Both the position numbers and the translations under genes were made by a program. A DNA stretch of 64,000 bases from Termitomyces sp. T153 (Eukaryota > Basidiomycota > Agaricomycetes > Agaricales > Lyophyllaceae): assembly GCA_018296165.2 (NCBI GenBank), contig JACKQL020000001.1:2170001-2234000 (forward strand). Reading direction: 5' to 3'. The notes below the pieces were generated by a model, which was not told where the DNA came from, made no database searches, and saw only the letters and a list, made by a program, of their open reading frames with translations. Below are positions 57,654 to 64,000 of this stretch, piece by piece. Every line of letters starts with the position of its first letter. Within the stretch, counting starts at the first letter, position 1.

Positions 57654-58206
57654 TGGTCAATTGAGTACATCTTCCTGGTGCTGGTGGCAAGCCCATGCCA
57701 AAGGTAGAATGTGATGGCTTGGGGGTGTCATCAATTTTGGGTGTACCACTAAGACAGAGGCACTTTGAGCAGGGTTTCTGATTAAGCCATGGGGCAATTT
57801 GGAACATGTGAGAAAAAGCAAAATGAGAAGCTGCATCAGCAATAGAATTCTGAGAAGAAGGAAGCCACTCAGAAGAGAAGGAAAAGTCCAAGTGGCATGC
57901 CAATGCTATCAGGTGTTGCACAAACTTCATTGTAGGTGGGAATCTGATTGAGAGGTCATGAATCACATTGAAGATGGTGTCATTGTCAACATGGAAGGTA
58001 ATGCGGCATCTTTGAAAGGATTTGCTCCAGCATAGAACAACATAGAGTACTGCAAACATCTCCTTGACCTGTATGTGTTCTGCATGCAGGCATTGAGGGC
58101 AGCAGGCTGCAAACCATTCAGGGCCAAAGTGGCTGCTGAGGCCTTTGGTGCTGCTTGCATTGGTGAAGACATCAATTCTGCAGCATGTAGGAGAGATTAA
58201 ATGCAC
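57640..58206 (-). pseudogene. RNase H domain of the Ngaro-like element
   Basis: A minus-strand frame with the DIRS/Ngaro-type RNase H signature: DVFTNASSTKGLSSHFGPEW (Asp-to-Asn change in the first block, where TDAS is usual), EMFAVLYVVLCW, FHVDNDTIFNVIH, and a final NSIADAASH with the catalytic aspartate. It follows the RT on the same strand. Confidence 0.75.
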
Positions 58207-59120
58207 TCCATTCCAGTTGAGTGCTACTCAATGCCACCATTTGATGTTGTGATGTGCCAATGCAGGGATGTGGTGCCATGAGAATGGGCTGGATGGAAAT
58301 GTGGTGGCAAAGTTGTGGAGCCATCAGATGAACATGTGCAAGAGTGGGATGACTTGGGATGCAAATTGCAGATAGCCTGTGAGCTTGTTGAGCTTGCAGA
58401 GAGTGCAGCCACAATGATTGATCCATGATGTGGTGAGTTTGCAGAGGTAATCCACTTTTGTAGGAGGCAAGTGGATTTCCATTGTGATGGAGTCCAGTTC
58501 CAGTTCCAGGAATTCAATGCATGTGGATGGGCCTACAACCTTTGATGGCTGGAATACAAGGCCAAGCTGAGAGGCAAGGTTGGAAGCCCAGTGGAGGGAT
58601 CTGTCCACAAGTGTGCAAGGGGTTGTTGGGGAGAAGATTTTCAGGAAGTCATCAAGGTAGTAGCATATTCAGGCTGGGATGTTGCACTGTAGTATCCAGT
58701 GTAAGGCTTCCATGAATAAATTGAATATGTAAGGGGCTGATCTGCCACTGAATGTGAGAACTACATCATGATAATATCTCCCTAGCCATTCAAAGCTGAG
58801 GAGGTGCCAGTCTTTCTGCTGAACTAGGATATGCCAGAATGCTGATTTGAGGTTGAGTTTTATCATCAGGGAGCCCAGCCCTGATGCAACAAGGTTGCAA
58901 ACAGCCTGATCAACCATGTCATATACAATTGTGGCTTCATAGTCAGCAATTCTGTTGTTTACGGAACTGCCCTTAGGCCAAGAAAGATGGTGAATTTGGT
59001 GGACCTTCAAGGAGTGTTTGCAGGTGATGGCCCTGATGGGTGACACACAGAAGTTGGGAAACAGCAGAGAGTTGAATGGTCATGTGTTTGCCTAATGGCT
59101 ACTTGCACAGCAATGTCTGC
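58207..59120 (-). pseudogene. reverse transcriptase of the Ngaro-like element
   Basis: Minus-strand RT blocks: SVNNRIADYEATIVYDMVDQ (about 58967-58908), KLNLKSAFWHILVQQKDW (about 58863-58810; KxDLKSA expected), SGRSAPYIFNLF, then YYLDDFLKIFSP (about 58660-58625) with the catalytic YLDD intact. Downstream are FLELELDS and LNKLTGYLQFASQVI of the connection domain. An in-frame TGA precedes the YLDD block. Confidence 0.85.
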
Positions 59121-60354
59121 TGAGATGGCAGCAGTGGTTGTAGGATTTGTGAAGGCTGTCTTAAGGTTGGTACACTGCTGGGATGTGGTGCAGTCCCATT
59201 GAAGCCAATGTTTGCTCCAAAATGTATTAGTTGTACTATCAACATTACAAAGGTACAATCTGGGTAATCTCGAAGGTAGTGAGTCCATGCTTGCTCATTG
59301 AGCATTGACAACATGGCAGGCAGATGCGCTGTTGATGTAAGGGGTGCATTAGCATGAGGATCAGTGTTTGGATGGGGGGAGGGAATGGAGAGAGTAGAAT
59401 TGAGGGGGTCCAATAAAATGAAGCCAAGTGTGGTGATGATGGAACCAAGGTTGGGCCTGGGCAAGGCAAGGCGCAGCTCACCTGGCTGATGCCCTAGTCT
59501 TTGTGTTGTGACTTGCCATGGTCAGCCTTTCTACAGGGTGAGCAGGTGTGCAGGTGGCTCCAGGAGCAAGGTGTGACTAGGCATTTACTGTTGTTAAATT
59601 TTCAGCATGCCTCCATGGGGTTGGAGCAATTGGTGACTCTGCCTTTTGATTGCTTGGTGGGGGAGGCTTTGTGGTGGCCATAGACATGCTCTGCAAGAAG
59701 CCCGTTCTTGCAGTCATTCCATCTGGAGTAATCACCAGAAGCCATTTTAGCCCTTTGTCAGTTGAAGAAGACTGAGTAGTACATGTAGATAGCAGACCAC
59801 TCATATTCCACTACAAGCTTAAGCAGGTGTGCTGTGTAGTCCCAGAATGCATTTAAAGCAGTGCTGTTGTTGACATGAAATGCCAAGATTTTGAAGTACG
59901 TTGTTAGTGGGACTAGGACAGTGAAGGGGTTCTTATACTTGTGTGCCGTGCAGTGGCTTACTTTGAATTGGTTTGTGGAACCGTTGAAGGTGTATGCCAC
60001 TTCTCTGTCATGGTTTGCTGGGTCAAGCTTGTGGAGATCTGCTGCCTTGAAGTCATGTGTGATGATAGCCACTATAACTACCACGTCAACATTGGGGAAG
60101 TGCGAGTGCAGAGAGAGTGGGGGTGTGAATGTGGATGCACCATTGACTCCTATGCCAGGGATTGGCAGTACAAATGTGGCTGCCTGCTGGCCTGGTGGGG
60201 CCAAGGTTGCAGCAAGAGGCAATGGGTTGGGAAGGATTGCAGTGATGGCCTTGAAGCATGAGAGGAGCATGTCCATCCTTGTTGTGAGCTGGTTTTGGGA
60301 CTCACAGAGCACATTGATGTCTTCTGCTGAGGCTGTTGCATCTGAGGCAGACAT
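59121..60354 (-). pseudogene. gag-position ORF and linker of the Ngaro-like element
   Basis: A 198-codon frame (60354-59758) starts with MSASDATASAEDINVLCESQ and has a short coiled coil, a Pro/Ala-rich stretch, and a globular region with FNGSTNQFKVSHCTAHKYKN. Broken frames continue to the RT (one slip near 59780). I recognise no domain. Its place upstream of the RT suggests a gag role. Confidence 0.5.
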
Positions 60355-60477
60355 GATCTGAGGAGCTGGGCTAGTGGATGCTCAGATAAAATGTCCACTG
60401 GAGTCTCTATATAGAGCATGAGATGTTGTCATGCACTATGGGTGCCAATTGGAGTTGCAAGAGTGAGTGTGCCCACA

Positions 60478-60773
60478 GATAAAATGCATGACACAATGAG
60501 ATCAGCAAGTGGGCACTGCAAGCACAGTGTGAGATGACATAATGGGTTGAAAGTGATATGTACCTGTGAGAGCAGTGTGAGATGACAATGACATTGTATG
60601 CAGTGCTTGCAGTTAAATAAGCTTGAGACAATGGTGTGATAAGAGAACAGGTTAATAAAGGGATAAAGGAACAAGGGGAAGTGATAGTGGCTAGTGGCCA
60701 GTGGGACAGTGGCAGTGATCTAACCTTAGCCCAAATTAACCCTGGGCAACCCCCCTCTCACTTGCCCAATCCA
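60478..60773 (-). repeat. split direct repeat A1
   Basis: 296 bp, outer end of the element. Compared with A2, most differences are CG in A2 against TG or CA here. Confidence 0.75.
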
Positions 60774-63016
60774 GCTTGTACTGACAAGTACCATGTGCAT
60801 AGCAATTTTTAGCCAAATATTTTGCCAATTGGGAGAATTAAAGCTGTGACCATAATTCCAAAAACAACAATCAGTACAACAGTAACCACTTCACCATGGG
60901 ACCATAATGATTTTACAAATCTATTGTAATAAGGGGAGCAGCCTCCCTTCAAAATATCCCTGCCACTTTAAGCATATTAAGAAAACCTTAACAGATAACC
61001 AACCCTAACTACCTAACCAGAACTCTAACTGAACTCCAACCAGGCTAACCATGTACTCAACAGACAGGCCCCATAGGTACATAGGCCTGATGTGTTAAGA
61101 TTTGACTCTGTTAGTTTCACTGGTTTTATTGTGCCTTCCTTGGAATTATGCCTGTCAAGCAGAAGGTTGTTGGTTCAATTCTCTTTGGTTGTATTCTTTT
61201 TGTCCAGTTCAATATTTGATGCTGTTGACATCACTAGTAAGCCACCAGGCTTGAGTGATTATGGCATCTCTGTCAACTTGGCTGAGATGGAACAGCCCAG
61301 GCTGGCTAGCCTTGAAGAAACTACCAAACTCACTATTGGAGCATTGGCTCTGTGGGGCCAGATAACTAGTGATGGCATATTGGCCTGTTTATCAGGGCCA
61401 CCCAGTCTCCAAACAGTGTATTCTGACTTATGAAGCTTGCTGAGTGAGCCCTGGCAATTGGAACCTTCCATCCCAAGGCCCAGAAATATCTCAGAGGAAA
61501 GATTACCTGAGTTGCAGTTAGTCTTTGATATGAGAGAAGAAATGAACAGCCTACTAGATTTGCAGACCTGTTTGGAATCTTCCGCTGAAGATGATCAGTC
61601 ACTAGCAGGCCATCAGACATCATCTTCAGAAATGGCAAGATTGTGGACCAGTTGTAGAGGCATGATCCTAAAGGGCTTGACTCTAAGGATAATGCTGGAG
61701 TGGGTGTGGTTCCAGCTCTGGTGCCTAAAGTCAACCAGAAATCAGAAATGGATAAGGAAAATCAACTTGCACTGGTTGAGACCTCCCCAGATGACTACAA
61801 ATCTATTGAGAAAGTCATACTGGGGCCTCCCATAGATTTTGAGGAGTTTCCACACAAGGCCCAAGATGTTGAAGAACACCTTGAAATGTTGAGCATACTG
61901 GAGGGACTGCAGGTCTGGCTGAGGGATGAGTTAGTTAGTGCCACAGAATACATGTTGGAGAGCTTGCAACCATACTCTGGAGACCCTGCCAATGTCATAC
62001 AGTACAAGGGTTGCCACTTCTCAGTCATGCAGATATCTGATAGTGAACTGGTGGTAACTAACATAATGTTTGATATAAATGATATCCTAGCAATTTGTGC
62101 TGTCAGTAGGTGTCACTTTGAGATTGCAATGTGCTATGCCATACATTGAGCTGAATGCACAGGTATTCCATTGATGCACAAGTCATGGTTCCAGACATGG
62201 TTGGGCATTGACACACTTGCCTGAAATGCCTATTGGGTCCTTGAGTTCCATGCCACCTATATTAGCTTCACTGAGCACTGCCAGTGGTTTGTACATCAGT
62301 TCAAGACTGAGTGCATAAACTCTAGGGAGTACCTAATCCTGGATGACATGACTTAACAATGCTTACCTATTGATGGTTTGTGCTTGCAAAACCCATATTT
62401 CAATCTATGGAATTGGTTTGTAAAGCATTGCCAATGCATACTCAAGCATGAGGAGTCTCACCATGAATGGGATAATCCCCTTTTCCCCTGGAACAACCAC
62501 CTGAACTTTGAAATTGGAAAAGAGTGCCAAGCCAATTGTTGATGGCTATCTGGATCTTTTTAGGTTCAGCTGTGGGATTTTGCTTCTTGTAGGCATACCA
62601 CAATACTGAGTAGACAGTTGAAGATCCAGTGTTGTATGTGGTTTGACCAAGCATTGCCTGGACAAGAGGCTTATAAAGACTAGCAATCTGTCCAACTATT
62701 GAGCATCTTAGAATATGACCAGAGCAGAATATGAGATCTCACCATAATCATAGATTATTCATGCTCAGTTATGGCATCACAAACAGACATGATAAATTCT
62801 GCTGTGACAACAGGATGAGCTGTAAGATACCTAGGATAAAACAATTGACATCTAAGTTGGGCCATTGTAAGCCAATTCAACTTGGGAATTGCATTAATGA
62901 TCTTCTCAGCCACTGGATCATTTGAAAACCTAGCATGAGCAGATTTGATCCAGCCATTCAACTTGTCCAAAAGAGAGGTCATATAAACATCAAAGACCTC
63001 CTTCCCATATTTGGCC
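60774..63016. other. eroded coding remnants of unrecognised repeat-associated genes
   Basis: Plus-strand frames at 61092-61433 and 61700-62149, continuing with stops to about 62540 (FNLWNWFVKHCQCILKHEES), look like one decayed protein-coding repeat. The first has an acidic, Leu-rich composition and the second is helical. A minus-strand frame (63018-62755) may belong to a different copy. I recognise no domain. CG dinucleotides are nearly absent. Confidence 0.35.
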
Positions 63017-63316
63017 ATTGTAAGGGCAACCTCTGAAGTGGCAGATCAGAGTCATGCAACTAGCAGAGGGGAATCCAAAGTATATTAGTGGAGTAGACAA
63101 CAATACAATCAGTAACTAATCACCTAGCAGAGGGGAATCCAAAGAGAACAAGTCTAAGGATCCCTGCTGCTTGGTGTGGTGCATCAGCAGTGGTGGAGGG
63201 GTAGGAACTACTGTACAGAAGACCAGAGCTACTCCTAACCCTAGGGCAATGATCACTGAGGTAATACAGAGAACTCGAACAAGTTGTGGAGGTTGCAAAT
63301 GGAAGTCTCCTGACAG
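63017..63316. repeat. dispersed repeat R, copy 2
   Basis: Nearly identical to 17015-17290 over about 270 bp, with small differences (for example CTCTGCTGCTTGG against CCCTGCTGCTTGG). Its end, GGAAGTCTCCTGACAG, matches the target of LTR copy G at 23605-23615 plus 24770-24777 and gives an empty-site reference. Confidence 0.7.
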
Positions 63317-64000
63317 CCATGAACTCATCATCAAGCTAGTCTAGACTATAGCCAAAAGAGTCCAAGTTGGTCTGATAAATGCTAGATACATTCTTCAAGA
63401 GGCAGTGAAATTGGTCATCCAGGATGTCAAATTGGGTCTCTTTCTGGGTAAAGTCAAGATCATCAAATACTCAGAGTTGCCCATGCAGCTTGCATCATGT
63501 TTGATTGAATTTGTCAGAAGCAAAAGTCTTCAGATCTTGGAAGTATGGGAAAGTTGAGGAGAGAATGTGCAGAAAACAGGAATTCAAAAGTGAGGGCTAT
63601 TCATTGCATATACACAATGGCATAGGCACTGGAGACACAGTGCCAGTGAGCCAATGCAGTGACTAACAAAGGCATGTCACAATGAAAATAGCTGTTAAAA
63701 CATAGGTACTCATATGCATAAACAAGCTCAATAGAGGACAAAGCTTTGATGATGCACCAATCCTTGTTTTCAGTCTAAATTGTGAGAGATGCCAAAATCC
63801 TGTTTATGTTGTCTGCATCAACTCCATCTTGCTGATTGAGGACATCAAAAAACATTGAGAGTGTGTTTTGAGCAGTTTCCTGGACTTGAAGATCAGCTTG
63901 TTGCTGGCCAACCCTGCCTTGATTTGATTAAAGCAGCATCTTCATGTGCATTGATCATGTCTAACAAATTGTATCCTAGTTTTTGCTCTGAGCATTTTAT
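63317..64000. other. CG-poor repeat debris to the window edge
   Basis: No gene recognised. Sequence character is the same as at 60.8-63 kb. Confidence 0.4.

Larger units (their letters stand above)
56037..60773 (-). mobile_element. tyrosine-recombinase retrotransposon with Ngaro-like split direct repeats
   Basis: Reading the minus strand: A1 (60773-60478), gag-like ORF, RT, RNase H, tyrosine recombinase, B1 (56712-56565), A2 (56564-56267), an 81-bp spacer (56266-56186), B2 (56185-56037). B1 abuts A2 with no gap, which is the arrangement A1-genes-B1A2-B2 described for Ngaro-type elements, where B1A2 copies the joined ends of a circular intermediate. There is no integrase and no target duplication, as expected for this group. 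The ORFs are broken, so it is dead. Confidence 0.75.

Noticed and set aside
56565..60773. Reading A1 and B1 as one LTR copy split by insertion of the YR element
   Set aside because: It would need two head-to-tail LTRs with no base between plus a deletion of exactly the 81-bp spacer; the split-direct-repeat model explains all of it. It is not fully excluded because of unit X beside the Ty3 gag.
1..64000. CRISPR arrays, operons, rRNA or tRNA genes, prophage
   Set aside because: Nothing of the kind is visible; the only tRNA-like sequence is the head of the SINE-like insertion. The DNA is fungal nuclear DNA.

Overview
The window is nuclear DNA of a filamentous basidiomycete, most likely an Agaricomycete. 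The evidence is many short GT-AG introns (about 44-89 bp), conserved eukaryotic genes, and thick layers of LTR retrotransposons of the kinds common in mushroom-forming fungi. The order is not certain. Coordinates of spliced genes were built by hand from splice sites and reading-frame continuity; for every gene given exon by exon the exon lengths sum to a multiple of three.

Layout. (1) 1-10462: a large non-autonomous LTR retrotransposon whose 5' LTR runs off the left edge and whose 3' LTR is 9283-10462. It carries a broken, intron-containing coiled-coil ORF. Its 5' LTR contains a nest of three further solo LTRs of the same family (679-4118, 839-1997, 2392-3502), each with a perfect 5-bp target duplication. 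An unrelated solo LTR (5382-6486) splits the ORF. (2) 10463-29400: old retrotransposon debris. It holds a plus-strand Ty3 chromovirus remnant (10463-15996), a minus-strand Ty3 remnant (23615 down to about 17366), younger solo LTRs (11812-12849, 19844-20890, 23616-24769), a SINE-like insertion with a 12-bp target duplication (18879-19810), and unrecognised repeat-associated coding remnants. (3) 30087-51336, widened to about 29.4-53.4 kb with flanking non-coding DNA: a gene island with, in order, UTP20(-), a WBP4-like U1-type zinc-finger protein(-), a DIRC2/FLVCR-like MFS transporter(+), TRM11(-), an SWS1-like SWIM protein(+), a CDCA7-type zinc-finger protein(-), TIM17(+), a BLI-3-like flavin-split-barrel protein(+) and RAD9(-). 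(4) 53.4-64 kb: repeats again. These are a Ty3 gag remnant behind a 526-bp repeat unit, a tyrosine-recombinase retrotransposon with Ngaro-like split direct repeats (56037-60773, minus strand), and eroded coding remnants.

Functionally the island is a housekeeping mixture: ribosome small-subunit processing (UTP20), tRNA m2G10 methylation (TRM11), splicing (WBP4-like), mitochondrial protein import (TIM17) and genome maintenance (RAD9, SWS1-like, CDCA7-like). Several neighbours are divergent over very short spacers, 80 bp between TRM11 and SWS1-like, which suggests shared promoters.

The most notable global signal is CpG loss. The old repeat layers are almost free of CG (none seen in about 2.9 kb at 14467-17380), many of their stop codons are TGA where arginine CGA is expected, and catalytic arginines have become cysteine. 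Genes and younger LTRs keep CG. This is what cytosine methylation of repeats followed by deamination leaves behind, and the window also encodes a CDCA7-type 11-cysteine zinc finger, a family tied to DNA-methylation maintenance in other eukaryotes.
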